Both the position numbers and the translations under genes were made by a program. Shown in pieces: positions 33,401-43,400 of a stretch of DNA of 64,000 nt. Under the pieces are notes generated by a model, which was not told the origin of the DNA, made no database searches, and saw nothing but the letters and a program-made list of their open reading frames with translations. This DNA is from Meandrina meandrites (Eukaryota; Cnidaria; Anthozoa; Scleractinia; Meandrinidae): NCBI GenBank assembly GCA_963693305.1, contig OY855903.1, positions 28,193,955-28,257,954 of the forward strand, given 5' to 3'. Within the stretch, counting starts at the first letter, position 1. The number at the start of each line of letters is the position of its first letter.

Positions 33401-34970
33401 TTTTGGCTCCCTTAAGTACCATGTCCAGGTGAGAGTATAATTCCGTCAATATAAATTTCCACATTGCAATGATTTCGAAGTAACTCTTTAACTATAAACT
33501 TATAAAAAAATCTCTGACCGATTTCCATAAAATGGTGGAAACCAGTATGGATCCGCACATGATTTTGCTATAAATTACGTTGTTACAAGTAACTACGCTT
33601 AATAGTTGAGTATGCAAGAGGGAAGATTTGCACCCAAGTTTTACTGTTAAAACTCTACTGTTGTCAGGGGTGACAGAGCTGGTTTCCATTGGAAGCATCT
33701 CATGCTATCGAAGTCATCAGTCTGTTGTGCACGTGAAATCTCCATACTTTTGATTCTCCTTTTGTGTGCACGGGACTGGTGAGGTCAATAGTAAGAGATG
33801 TTTCCAATGGAAACTAGAGGGCCACAAGTTCATTATTTTTAAACTATAAAGTGTCACCCTCGTAAAATAAAACTTGATTGAATGTTGATTGATAGCTCTG
33901 TCAACCCTGACAACAGCAGGGTATATTTAATGGTAAAACTTTTGCACAAAACTTCCCTCATTGCATACTCAACTGATAAGAGTACTATTTAATTCTGGAT
34001 GAGATATTATTCCACAACAGGATCCTGGTATCTAATAAAACAGCCAGTTTCTTGCAACTTCCTAAGCTTTTGATTATATCACAGTTTCTAGGAGTGAACA
34101 TGCAAGTACTTAAGTCACAACTTACAATGTAATGCGTCAGTCAATTCCAGCAGTGCCCATCCCCCCCCCCCGGGCTAACCCCCGGGCATTAGCATTTCTT
34201 TGGTAAATTCCCTGGGGTGGGGATGAGGGAACCGGGCAAATGCCCCGCTCCCGGGTTGATTGTTTTCAATCTCTCGATAGGTGATATAAGAATATAATAC
34301 AAGTTGTTGGTTCTTGACAATGAAGAAATATCTAAAATTCAGAAAATATACCTTTTAAAACATCCATGAACATCCACGAGCTTCTCTAGTCCTTCATGGA
34401 CTAGCTAATCTGCAACGTAGTCCATGTCTTGGCCTATAAACGCCCCCATCACGAATACGCAACTCACTCCACGGTTTTTCGAAACCACGTGTCAAATGCC
34501 CGGGGGTCAACCCGAGGTACGCAAATGCCCCACCCCCGGGATGGGCAACATTAGGAAATGCCCCGGGGTTGCCCGGGGGGGGGATGGGCACTGCTGGAAT
34601 TGACTGATGCATAAGTATGCTCTAAAAATATGCTTGTACAGTTCTGGGTTCATATAAGTTTATAAGCTTATTAATATTTTCAGTGACACCTTACCAATAC
34701 AGTGATTCGGTCTTTCGTCCAAGATTTTGCCTAGCACCTCACTTAGACGGTCATATCTGGATCAAAAGTAAAGGAAGATTAAGCTTAAGCAAGTCTTACT
34801 TAAGACTCAGCAAGCTTTTAAAAACCGAATCACAACTGTGTACAAAATGGTAAAAACATGCGCCTGTATAAGCTTAGTATTGGGGAATGTTATAATACTT
34901 ACAGATTTTTGTTTGATGTCGCGCTGGTTTTCAGCAAAAAGGCTTTGGCTTTTTCTATTTCTTCCTGCAT
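18792..34970 (-). CDS. RSPH4A: Radial spoke head protein 4/6 homolog, complete 14-exon gene
   Basis: Radial spoke head component of motile 9+2 cilia. The exons join in phase to 513 codons: 34903-34970, 34695-34756, 32618-32673, 31978-32037, 27741-27933, 25637-25725, 24924-24978, 24681-24800, 24166-24263, 22116-22257, 20402-20511, 19820-19961, 19457-19574, 18792-19020. The ATG at 34970 follows an in-frame TAG. Family motifs run in order: KAFLLKTS and [13 protein letters not shown] near the N-terminus, ETPLPDL and [99 protein letters not shown], then [11 protein letters not shown] and an acidic C-terminal tail. Several Glu/Asp-rich segments are normal for the family. Vertebrates have paralogs RSPH4A and RSPH6A (and RSPH10-type proteins are unrelated); this single gene may be ancestral to both, so the symbol is approximate. 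The introns hold a DIRS element and many repeats. Confidence 0.93.
20839..20914. repeat. (ATT)n microsatellite, about 25 units
   Basis: An uninterrupted ATT/TTA run in the RSPH4/6 intron between 20511 and 22116. It directly precedes the retroelement-like fragment at 20920 and could be the tail of another insertion. Confidence 0.9.
20920..21495 (+). mobile_element. Truncated retroelement-like 3' fragment with (ATT)n tail
   Basis: A frame open to the stop at 21258-21260 encodes about 110 residues with [51 protein letters not shown] and an acidic end. I know this pattern as the C-terminal tail of repeated ORFs common in marine invertebrate genomes. About 160 bp of UTR-like sequence follows, then CTCAATAAAGTTTTGATTTT and an (ATT)n run (21428-21494). 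The order ORF tail, AATAAA, simple repeat fits a 5'-truncated retrotransposon. The exact class is uncertain. Confidence 0.5.
21977..22056. mobile_element. 80 bp near-perfect hairpin with 9 bp direct-repeat flanks
   Basis: The arms 21977-22013 and 22020-22056 are perfect reverse complements over 37 bases, separated by AGCGTC; they start TAGTCTCCTTCGCAGCCG. CAGGAATAA occurs immediately outside both ends (21968-21976 and 22057-22065), as expected for a 9 bp target-site duplication. It has no coding capacity. It lies 51 bp from RSPH4/6 exon 10. Confidence 0.85.
22307..22558. mobile_element. TIR/foldback element, ~250 bp
   Basis: The left arm GCAGGAGGTTTCGCTCCCAA... continues through GTTCGCACCGTCCGAGTTCG and TACCGCGTTCGCTCCCA. 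The right arm is its reverse complement, ending TTGGGAGCGAAACCTGC. The centre holds a 40 bp direct repeat with CTATCTAGAAT and TTTCTCGTTC. It lies in the RSPH4/6 intron upstream of exon 10. Confidence 0.8.
24476..24627. repeat. (GTAG)n tetranucleotide microsatellite, about 38 units
   Basis: A tetranucleotide array with a few GCAG variants near its left side, in the 417 bp RSPH4/6 intron (24264-24680). Its right end is about 54 bp from exon 8. On the transcribed strand it reads (CTAC)n. Confidence 0.95.
25930..26345. repeat. Hairpin repeat family, two copies
   Basis: One imperfect copy (25981-26040, with GAGGCGCAGCCGAGTTGACC) and one strong hairpin (26264-26328, with ATTTCTATGAGGTGATAGTT and its complement around GAGGCCGCAGGCC). 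Both are embedded in ACAATTAGATTA and TAATCTAATTGTTTTAGTAG. They belong to the same family as 17900, 26881 and 59742. Located in RSPH4/6 intron 5. Confidence 0.65.
26740..26960. repeat. Hairpin repeat family, copy with flanking module
   Basis: The core hairpin at 26885-26944 has TTTTCTATGAGCGATAGTCA and its complement. It is preceded by GAGTGCAGTCATTTAGAG and TTTCTACTAAAACAAT, the module also seen at 18270 and 59690. Confidence 0.65.
27085..27221. mobile_element. MITE-like element with ~50 bp inverted repeats
   Basis: The left arm GTTGTGGTTCAATTTTATCC through TTTATTTTCCTTTGTTTT pairs with a right arm from AAAACAAAGGAAAATAAAAT to AAATTGAACTACAACA. CAGAT occurs just outside both ends, a possible 5 bp target duplication. 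The centre has short tandem CATTACCACA-type repeats. Confidence 0.65.
28571..29632 (+). pseudogene. DIRS-type gag-like ORF
   Basis: About 350 residues, Ser/Thr/Gly-rich at the N-terminus. A conserved central block contains [31 protein letters not shown] and [13 protein letters not shown]-terminal Cys/His motif ([10 protein letters not shown] then [10 protein letters not shown]) is a nucleic-acid-binding zinc knuckle typical of these elements. The likely start is lost or altered: an in-frame stop sits at 28580, and no ATG is obvious before the conserved block. Confidence 0.6.
29400..30818 (+). pseudogene. DIRS-type reverse transcriptase, interrupted after RT domain
   Basis: The RT core is intact to the eye: [52 protein letters not shown] and the active-site box YLDDF. 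The frame hits a stop at 30816-30818 after [12 protein letters not shown], where the family normally runs on into RNase H. The next segment (30820-30960) has further stops, so a small deletion or frameshift separates RT from RNase H. Confidence 0.75.
30960..31417 (+). pseudogene. DIRS-type RNase H domain fragment
   Basis: [14 protein letters not shown] just upstream of the first ATG, then [29 protein letters not shown] and [16 protein letters not shown] are the RNase H and connecting motifs of DIRS elements. The frame closes at 31415-31417 and is out of step with the RT frame upstream. Confidence 0.7.
32231..32410. mobile_element. hAT-like MITE with CAGTGGCGGATC ends
   Basis: The left end is CAGTGGCGGATCTAGG and the right end GGTCTGGATCTGCCACTG. 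CAGTGGCGGATC-type termini are widespread in hAT elements. A poly-G stretch follows the left TIR. The 8 bp flanks do not match cleanly, so the target duplication is not confirmed. Confidence 0.6.
34137..34607. mobile_element. TIR element, ~470 bp, in RSPH4/6 intron 2
   Basis: The left TIR TCAGTCAATTCCAGCAGTGC followed by CCATCCCCC pairs with a right end GGGGATGGGCACTGCTGGAA then TTGACTGA. Internal GGGCATTTGCCC-type motifs repeat near both ends. No transposase is present. Confidence 0.75.
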
Positions 34971-35170
34971 TTTACATGCGAAGTAAACCAGAAAGGACAA
35001 CTAATTCAACCAAAATATAAGTTATACGCTGTACCGACTACCAGTTGAAATAATATGGCGGAAGTTCCCATGGTGACGCACACAACGAATAGTTTCCAGT
35101 CTCTTACAGCTTGTTCTCAATTTCATTCCCAGGACTCTGGGAACGAGCTTGGCTTGTTCTTCTTTCCAAT
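34971..35170. promoter_or_regulatory. Candidate bidirectional promoter between RSPH4/6 and SDR
   Basis: Only 200 bp separate the RSPH4/6 start codon (34970, minus) from the SDR ATG (35171, plus). Both 5' UTRs and core promoters must fit here or overlap unless upstream non-coding exons exist. No TATA box stands out. Confidence 0.45.
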
Positions 35171-35875
35171 ATGGCGTCGAAGAGGCGAGAAGTGATTGCA
35201 ATTTCAGGAGTTTCTACGGGCTTGGGCCTTGCGATGGTGAAATGGTACACGTCCAATGGCCATATAGTTTTGGGATGTGCAAGATCGGCAGAGAAGATAA
35301 GCCAGTTAAACGATGAGTTTTGTCAAGAAAACAAACCGAAGCAGTTTTCCGTTGTTGATGTTGTGAACGAGTCAGACGTGAAACGTTGGTCAGAAGATAT
35401 TATTTCTCGCTTTGGAGCACCAACTTTTCTCCTGAACAATGCTTCTGTCACCAACAACAATTCTTGTCTGTGGGAAATTTCCGCTGAGGAGTTTAATAGT
35501 GTCATTGATGTCAATATCAAAGGTGCCACAAATGTTATTCGCCATTTTGTTCCCGAGATGATTAAATCTGGAAAAGGCGTGGTTGTCAATTTTAGTTCCG
35601 GTTGGGGAAGGAGCGTTGCTCCTCACGTGGCTCCTTATTGCGCTACCAAGTGGGGCATTGAGGGGCTTTCCAAAGCAATGGCCTTGGAGCTACCTGCACC
35701 CTTGACCTGTGTCCCTCTGAATCCTGGAGTTATCAACACACCCATGCTACAGATCTGCTTTGGAAAACAAGGTGCAGCAATGCACAGGACACCAGAAGAA
35801 TGGGCCGAGACTGCTTGTCCATTTATTTTATCCATAGACCGCTCTCAGAATGGCAGGAGCCTCACAACACCATAG
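35171..35875 (+). CDS. Short-chain dehydrogenase/reductase (SDR), intronless
   Basis: A 234-residue classical SDR encoded in one exon. I start at the ATG at 35171 (context CCAATATGG); the upstream in-frame ATG at 35111 adds 20 residues that look unlike the family. The glycine-rich cofactor motif is SGVSTGLG (residues about 11-18), NNAS stands where NNAG is usual, VNFSSGWG carries the catalytic Ser region, and the active-site YCATK (YxxxK) is followed by WGIEGLSKAMALEL, then NPGVINTPM. The fold uses NAD(P)H to reduce or oxidise a carbonyl or alcohol; the substrate cannot be told from sequence. The C-terminus is short and ends soon after a weak substrate-binding segment. It diverges from RSPH4/6. 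Confidence 0.88.
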   Translation: MASKRREVIAISGVSTGLGLAMVKWYTSNGHIVLGCARSAEKISQLNDEFCQENKPKQFSVVDVVNESDVKRWSEDIISRFGAPTFLLNNASVTNNNSCLWEISAEEFNSVIDVNIKGATNVIRHFVPEMIKSGKGVVVNFSSGWGRSVAPHVAPYCATKWGIEGLSKAMALELPAPLTCVPLNPGVINTPMLQICFGKQGAAMHRTPEEWAETACPFILSIDRSQNGRSLTTP

Positions 35876-36097
35876 TTATTAGGACCTGGCAATGTTGCCT
35901 TTCCTTGGGTCTATATGTTCATTATTCAACAAATCATCACATTGCCCATATATGATCAGGAAGTATAAAATTATACGAGATCCTTATCATTTGTGATCAT
36001 TTTTGGACACCTTTTCTCAAAGCTTTTAAACATCAAAGTATATAAAAACATAAAAAAGGGAAAGTGTACATCTTTCCATTTATTGACAAACAAAATT
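35876..36097. other. Spacer 3' of the SDR gene
   Basis: AT-rich, presumably the 3' UTR of SDR. I see no canonical AATAAA close to the stop. Confidence 0.3.
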
Positions 36098-36243
36098 ATG
36101 GAGGCAGCGTGGCGGAGTGGTTTAGGATGCTGGTCTTGTAATCCGGGGACCCCGGGTTCAAGCTCTCCACCCTGCCACTAGCTGCATTTGTTTCACAGTC
36201 GTCCCAATTTCAAATCCTCGGTCATGCTTTGTATATAGCCAAC

Positions 36244-36274
<31 letters not shown>

Positions 36275-36300
36275 TCATGTTATGTTCATTTAAAAATTAT
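36098..36300 (+). mobile_element. tRNA-derived SINE
   Basis: A tRNA-like head from 36101 has A box TGGCGGAGTGG (36110-36120) and B box GGTTCAAGCTC (36155-36165), both RNA polymerase III promoter elements. The body continues CTGCCACTAGCTGCATTTG, then ATGCTTTGTATATAGCCAAC and TTGCCAGTTGGGATTTTTAA. It is closely related to the copy at 41925 (opposite strand) and shares only the head and body with the copy at 788. Confidence 0.75.
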
Positions 36301-36517
36301 TTGTTTCCTATGTTTCAGTGACATGCCTGCAAACTAGCTATCTTGAAGCTAAGTGCATGACCACTTTAACATTATTTTACATTTATTTATCTCAGATTTG
36401 CAATCTGAACAATTCACCTCCAAAGATGTCAATGTGGTGCAATCTTTATTTTTTGGTTCTTGTTCCAGCTAATATGAATATTTAAGACAATGAAGATTTA
36501 AAACAAGGATTGGTTAA

Positions 36518-36886
36518 AGGGACACTGTCACGAGCATAACATCAAAAATTTGACAGCCCAAAAACATGTTTACACCATTGGAAACCTCAAGTTTTCTTAA
36601 AATTACTATACCAGTGTACTGAAGCTAAATACAGAGTGATGTCACTGTGATACCATCGGGAGCTTTTGATCACAACTTGAAAAGTCAGCCTGACTTTTTC
36701 AAGTTCTGTCCTTGTGGTTTAGAAAAATTGATGAAAACTATTTACGGTCATCCTCTTCTTTAAACAATTTGCAAGATATCCTTCCCTTTACGTTCTAGGA
36801 GCATTTCCTGCATTGTTGAAAGTACTTAGTCGCAATTTTGGTGCGGTTTTACTAACAAAGCCAAAAAATGTCTGTGACAGTGTCCT
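36518..36886 (+). mobile_element. piggyBac-like MITE with TTAA flanks, copy 1
   Basis: The termini AGGGACACTGTCACGAGCAT and TCTGTGACAGTGTCCT are inverted repeats, with TTAA on both sides (36514-36517 and 36887-36890). The element contains an internal hairpin around AACTTGAAAAAGTCAGCCTG-type sequence. A second copy lies in the opposite orientation at 58250-58633. TTAA targeting is the signature of piggyBac transposases. Confidence 0.8.
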
Positions 36887-37073
36887 TTAAAAGAAACCCT
36901 GTTAGTTCATTCATTATTCAAACACCAAGAAAACAGTTGAAAATACATTGTTATATTTTGACTTAGCTGACATACATATATAAATATGTAGTTTGTGAAG
37001 CACAGTTGTCATGGTAACTGATATGTGTGATAATTTAGGAGTTGAAAATGGTTGTACTGACTGTACTTGTACT

Positions 37074-37456
37074 GACTCCCATATGGAAGGGCGGGGATGC
37101 TCGTCGGACATTTTGAATTTAACCCCTAAAAGAGACCAATCTGGGCGTGGTCAACCCTTATGCAGACACCTAAAAGAGACTAGTTTAAAATACAGACTTG
37201 TAAAACAATAGACAAAGACATTGTGTTCCAATGGACTTAAGATATTAATGCTATGGAAAACGTTATTTATATGAATCGCGCAAATACAACAAATTAAAAT
37301 TCTTTCTTTTTGGTCATTTCTTCGTGTGCAACCCTAAATGAGACCTTGATGGCTAAAAATAACATTTTGCCCAGAACACCCTAAGCGAGACCAAAATCCG
37401 AAATTTACACCCCTAAGCGAGGCGACGAGCATCACCGTCCATTTGATATGGGAGTC
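37074..37456. mobile_element. TIR element, ~380 bp
   Basis: The left end GACTCCCATATGGAAGGGCG then GGGATGCTCGTCGG pairs with a right end CGACGAGCATCACCGTCC then ATTTGATATGGGAGTC. Inside are repeated AAAGAGAC/TAAGCGAGAC motifs. A poly-C run follows at the right. Confidence 0.65.
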
Positions 37457-37459
37457 CCC

Positions 37460-40400
37460 CCCCCCCCCCCCGGGGCTTGGAGCAGCTTTCACAGGTTGAA
37501 CAGTACATTCCGGACCTTACACCAGATGCCAACTTTGAAGAAAAAAAAAAAGACATCCTCTAATATACAACCACACATTTTTCACATGTGGGTTGGCTGA
37601 AGCAATAAAAGGAGTGGGCCATTAGTGTTTTAAGGGTCAAGTCACATTTCTGATATACAGTTCAGGGCGTAATCTATCATTTACTTTCTCTTAATACCTG
37701 TACATCGTGCAGCCAGTGCCAGGGGTTCAATAACTTTTTTCATAAGTGGCTGTTGATGATAGAATCATGAACAATGAAAGGGCTTTTCCCCTGGGGTGGG
37801 TGGGGGAGAGGAGGGCTCCCACAGAAAAAATTGAAATCTAGAAGCTCCAGCATTCTGGGCATCAAAAAGAGTGCTGTTTGTGATAATTTGTATTGCCCAC
37901 TGAGAAAGTTTTTTGAACAATCTATTAATTTTTTCAGAATTTGATCAAAGCAATTTCCGTCTAGTGATCATTCTATTTATTCTCAGAAATCTCATGTCGG
38001 TCACTCTTGGGAAGAAGCCCTATTGGTGGCAGTAGACTGCAGGGTGTCATCAAGTGACAAATGACACAAAGGAAAGACTGGCCAAAAAATAGGAATTCTC
38101 ACCCCAATATAAGAAAAAATAAGAGGAACTGTCTTTGTGTTTTATCCTCTTAACAATCCCATCAGCAACTGAGGAACAATCCAATGCTTTATTTAATATT
38201 CAACAGACGTAATGGAATACATCCTCAATGTAGTTAACACAAAATGTGCTGGCATTGTGGCCGTATAAGCAAAAACAAGTGTTACTACCTATATTACCAA
38301 ACACAACTCATCCTACAGCAATAATTGCCAAATAACATTAGATACACTGTACCTTAAATTCAAAAAGTCTCCCCAAATCAGAGATGCAAAACATAAAACA
38401 TGCTTATCAAGTATGGGAATGGACATCAAGATGGCTTTTCCAGGTGGCATATAAGATTTTGTTTAATTTATATAATGTTCCTGTATGTTGTAGTTAAAAG
38501 AGAATGTCTGGTCAAAAATGGTTTCAAAGTACTTTGATCCAAATTTTCCTTTGTTAAAGGATTGTGGTAATCAATCTGTAACAAAGGGAAATATAAATCA
38601 AGCCAGTTTGAAATCATTTTGACCTGAAATACATTTTAAACTACAACATATATTTCACTATTAAGACAGTTTCTGCTGAACAATCGAGCAAGCAATTAAG
38701 GTAAAAATAAAGATACCAAAACAAACTCATAGCATGGTAACATTTTTAATACAGTTAAAAGAGAACTTATCGACACTTGAGCTCTCAAGCAGACCTCGTG
38801 AGAGAAAAATGAATTTGAAGTTATCCATATTTTAATTGAAACAGATGTTTCACATCAGTTCAAAACAAAACAACATGTGCTTTAAGCATTAAGGTTTGGC
38901 ATTAACATTCTCGAGAGTGTCAAATAAGAATTTAACTGCGGGGTCACTTGTAGAAATAAACTGCAATGAGATCTTTCAAATAGTATACAAAATGTTACTG
39001 TGCTTTGAATAGATTTTTGGCAATAAATTTTGGACTGAATTGCTTGAACTTTCAGCAGAATCCACCCAAAGTATGGTTTTTTGTGTGCTTTTAAATTGAA
39101 AAGGTGCACATTTTTATACAAATTTTTCTGAGGATAGGATACAAAGGTTACAAATGAGCTATCAACTGATTCTTCTATCAAGGCTGTGCTCTAAGAAATA
39201 TTACAAGGAGCCCAAAGGTTCCAAACTATGAGATCCAGGGTGCCCAGCATAAAGCATATATGAAAGAAATAAGGTTATTTTGTCGCCCAAAGGCAAAAGG
39301 TAATCGCCTGAGGCACCCGGGCGCCCTTAGAGCACAGCCCTGTTCTATGCTCAGAGCAAATCCCTTCAGCTGGTGGTGACAGTGGCAACACAACAGCCCC
39401 ACCATCCCCTCCAAAGAAGTACAGGAACTAAACCTTACACTATCAAAACTGAATTTTCAGGCACTTTGAATTCACTGTGTTAGTGACCTCACCACTAAAA
39501 GCCACAATGGAACATCTTTAGATTTTTTTCCTTCCTCAAATTTCAACCTATCAGCTACCCACTCAACATGTTATACCTAGCCATGCACAATATTATTAAT
39601 TTTTATTACCATGAACAATCTACAATAAAGCATCACATAACAGTACAGCTCTATACAACAAACGTAACTACTGCAATAATACAATAAAATTTCAAATTAT
39701 CGCCTTGCTTTTGAAATCTCACACATTATCAGTAACAATCCCCTCCTCCTTCTCCTGATTACTGCAATCATGCTATTCACAGTCTCACAGAGCAATTCCA
39801 GCACATAATATTGAATAACCTGAGTTTCACATGTAACAGTGTTACACTACTAAATGCTTGATTAATGGAACTGTGTCACAGATTCAAGTCAAATTTAGAC
39901 AAACGAAAGTGGCCACCAATTGAGCGGATATTTCAAAAAGAAGGAATGGATGGACACAAATTTAAAGAATAAAGGTCTAGATAGTGATAATAGCAGTCTG
40001 TGATAATATGAATTTCAAGGAAAACACCATACTATCAAGTTTAACAAACACATTTATATTCTACTGCACACTATGTTCAATTCACACTGCAGATGGCAGA
40101 TGCCCCTGCCAAAACATGTTTGTTATTAAAACTTTTAAGTGTCATGTTTTTCTTAAAAGAGAAAAGATTAAAAAGACAGTAACAAAATGCCTGTCGGGAG
40201 ATATGTTTGTTTGTAATGAAGCTATGGTTTTGTTATTTAGATCCACAGAAGTAATTTCTTCCCTAACATAGGTTTCATAGCGAGCATTTTGCAAAACTTA
40301 ACAAAGCAGAGTAAACTCAGCCACGACACAGCCCCTTTAATCAACAATACCAATATCTACCTTTGTAAGGTAATTCTTGTTAATAAATAATGCAGCTGAC

Positions 40401-40485
40401 CAATGCTAATTTTTTACAGATGTCTTAAGTTACCAATACAGTCGTCTATCACTAATCTGTACACTGAACAGTTTTAGCCATTGCA
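37460..40485 (-). other. TOX-like gene 3' flank, no coding sequence recognised
   Basis: About 3 kb past the TOX-like stop codon. It holds one TIR repeat (39183-39345) and otherwise AT-rich sequence. Candidate minus-strand AATAAA signals occur at 39602-39607 and 38188-38193, so the 3' UTR could be 0.9 or 2.3 kb. No exon is supported. Confidence 0.3.
39183..39345. mobile_element. Short TIR repeat, copy 1
   Basis: The ends GGCTGTGCTCTAAGA and TTAGAGCACAGCC are inverted. Inside are CCAAAGGTTCCAAACTATGA, GAGATCCAGGGTGCCCAGC and GGCAAAAGGTAATCGCCTG. An opposite-orientation copy lies at 47484-47652. Confidence 0.7.
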
Positions 40486-43400
40486 TCAACTGGCTTCTGA
40501 TTTTACATTTCTCTGTTCAACCCATACAGTGAAGGCCATTCTACAAGAGAGAACAACAAAATACATAAAGGAATGCAAATTAAATTGGATGCTATACTAC
40601 ATAGTTTCAAGCATAACATAATACTTTATTGAGGAAATGAAAACAAATAAAAAACACCTCCTGAAAATGGAGACTCATTTATTCAAAAATATGCATGTAA
40701 TGGTCATGAAAGTCTTAAGTCTATCTCTAAATAGATTTACTGAACCAGCGAGTACAACATGACTAGGCAAGTTATATGCCACTTTTCAACAACTGTGACA
40801 TACAAAGAAAGAGTACCTAGATATGCATAGCAATTCCACAGTAAGCCGAGTTTGCAAACTTTTTTTGACATTATTTATTATCCAAACATTTTTCCCATAG
40901 AATTAGTTTTCTCATGATTTGTATAAGAAAAAGTAGAAAGAACAGTATATTACAGATATCATATAATAGTGCAGCTGCTTAAAAGCAATGGAAGCCATTT
41001 ATGTGCTCATATCGACTGAAACTTTTTTCGAGCTTCATTAGGACAGGATGGTATCTTGTCCCAACAAAGTTGAATGCATCAATAAGTAGTGTTGTCCGAG
41101 ACGACATATGCAGCCTACAGAAAACAAGAAGAGAGTGTATGACAACACGATGTTAAGGTACCAAACAAAGTGGTTGCATTTATCCAGAGAAAGCCCCGCA
41201 ACACAAGCTGACAGAAACCCAATTTATTTATACATGAATGCAATCCTCGCAATCCTCTTCACAATGCTTGTTTTAACCGCAACCCCCAGACGCTCTTACA
41301 GTATGATGTGCAAAGTCAAGACCTATCTGCATGCAACAATGAAAACAGAACGACTTTCGGCACTTGTTTTGCTGCATGCATACAGGGATATGACCACTGA
41401 CAGACAGGCCATCATGCCCATGAGCTTTGCACCAAGAAGAATGTGCCAAGTGGAATAAAGTGTTGATTCAAATAGATCAAACATCCTCTCTTATTCTTTG
41501 ATGCCAGCGCAGGCAAGAAAAAATACAGGAGCTTTTTGTTGTGACAAACATATTAAACAGGTGTCTGCAGAGCAGGGTCCCACTGTATATAATTTAACAT
41601 AACTCTTTATTGTATTGCTAATAAAAAGTATCATCATACCGGCAGTGTTTGACAATACACTCATTGCTACAGTACTGAGTGCCGCGTTCCTTGGTTGTAC
41701 GTGCTGGCTTGTTACAACCTTCACACAAACAGATACGCTGACTTATTGGGTTGACAGTCACTTTGCTCTTCTGTGGGTAGTAAAACATGAAATCAAGGGA
41801 AAATTCAAATAACAAAGTAATAATTATCACTTCATTTAAGTGTCAATGTATTAACACTGTTGTGCTAATTGAGGACACCGTAAATAAATAAAGAAATATT
41901 GTAAATAAAACAGAAACTTGTTAAAAATTCCAACTGGCAGGAGGCTGACCAGTTGGCTATTTACAAAGTATGGTGGAGTTGAATTTGGGACTACCAAACA
42001 AAAAAAACTCTAGTGGCAGGGAGGAGGATTTGAACTCGGGACCTCCAGATTACAAGTCCAGTGCCCTAAACCACTAGGCCACACCACCTCCTAAGAAAGG
42101 AAAATCATTGTTTTCCTGCTTTCACAGTTTGCCATTGTCTTGGTCATTTTTTGTTTTGTCGCTGGTGAGTTTCAGAGGTTCTTTCCCTGAGGATACCCCC
42201 CCCCCCTGAAGGTATACTGTCATCAAAACCAAATTGTTACTACATGTAGGTAGTGAGGACGGCACACTGACCTTAGGCTTGGTTGGGACTGTTGGTTGAG
42301 TACTACTCATTGCCTTACTGGTTGACATTGGAGGTACAGTTGCCACTGGTTTTACAGCCATAGGAACATGACTTTGAGCACGACCAAAGGGTTTACTGCC
42401 AGGTCCCGTAGCAAGTGCACCTGAATCCTTATTGTCTTCCAGATTGGCAGGCGTCATACTGGATAATTCAGTAGTATCTGTTTTCTCAACTTTCCTCAGT
42501 TTTGGACTTGGTTCATCCTGAAGGCAAAAAAATTGCAAAGCTTGAATTTCTTGCAAATGATTTTAGATCACGAACATTGTTCGGGAGCTAATTTGGTGCT
42601 TGAACCAACATACATTGCATATTATATATTTTCAGGTCAATTTCAAGTTCGTAACCTGGAAGCATGAAATTATTTAAAGTGTAGCATCATGATCCACATA
42701 TATAGCTTTGCTTGCAAGAGGGACAATACAATATGGTATCACTTTTCTGGTCTGGGCACCGATACATACATACATATACATACATTAACTTTATTTAAAC
42801 TTGAAATATTGAGTAGCCTGAAAATAATATCTAATAATAGCTAATATCTTCAAGAACATACAGTTGAACCCCGATAACTCAAACCCTCAATAACTCAAAC
42901 CTCCCACTAACTCAAACCTTTTTTGTTTTCCCTCCAGGTCATTTTCTTACTTATTTTACCCTCGATAACTCGAACCCCCGATAACTTAAACCTTTTGCGA
43001 TTTCCCTTGAAGGTTTGAGTTATTGCGATTCAACTGTAATAGTATTAAAAAAGGGGAAAATCTATTTAATACATTAAAAATCTATTTACATCCATTACAT
43101 GAAAAAAAATCAATATTTCATTATGTCTGAAAGGGGATTACTTTCAGGAGTTTTCAACCAGTTAAAGTTGGCTCAAATTTTACATTATTAGGTAGGGAGT
43201 TCCCAGTCTAAGATGCAAAGTAACAAAAGGAGTTGAGGCCATAAGTAGAAAATATGGCCCAGGTAGATAGATGTTCACTGGAGATTAGAGCATACCTCTT
43301 GAGACAATTTCTTAGCTCTCTGTTCTTCTTGAGCTTTTTGGTATTCCTGTTGTGCTTTCTCCTGCAATCCCTAAAAATAATACATGTGAAATCCACAGTA

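Noticed and set aside
35111..35170. A 20-residue N-terminal extension of the SDR
   Set aside because: Classical SDRs place the glycine-rich motif near residue 10-15, which fits the ATG at 35171; the extra residues look like 5' UTR.
36101..36177. A functional tRNA gene
   Set aside because: A and B boxes are present, but the B box departs from consensus, the cloverleaf ends do not pair well, and the sequence continues into a SINE body shared with other copies.
40984..41102. An alternative last exon for the TOX-like gene (open frame after an AG at 41103)
   Set aside because: Its translation has no resemblance to TOX C-termini, whereas 40486-40540 gives FTVWVEQRN in phase.
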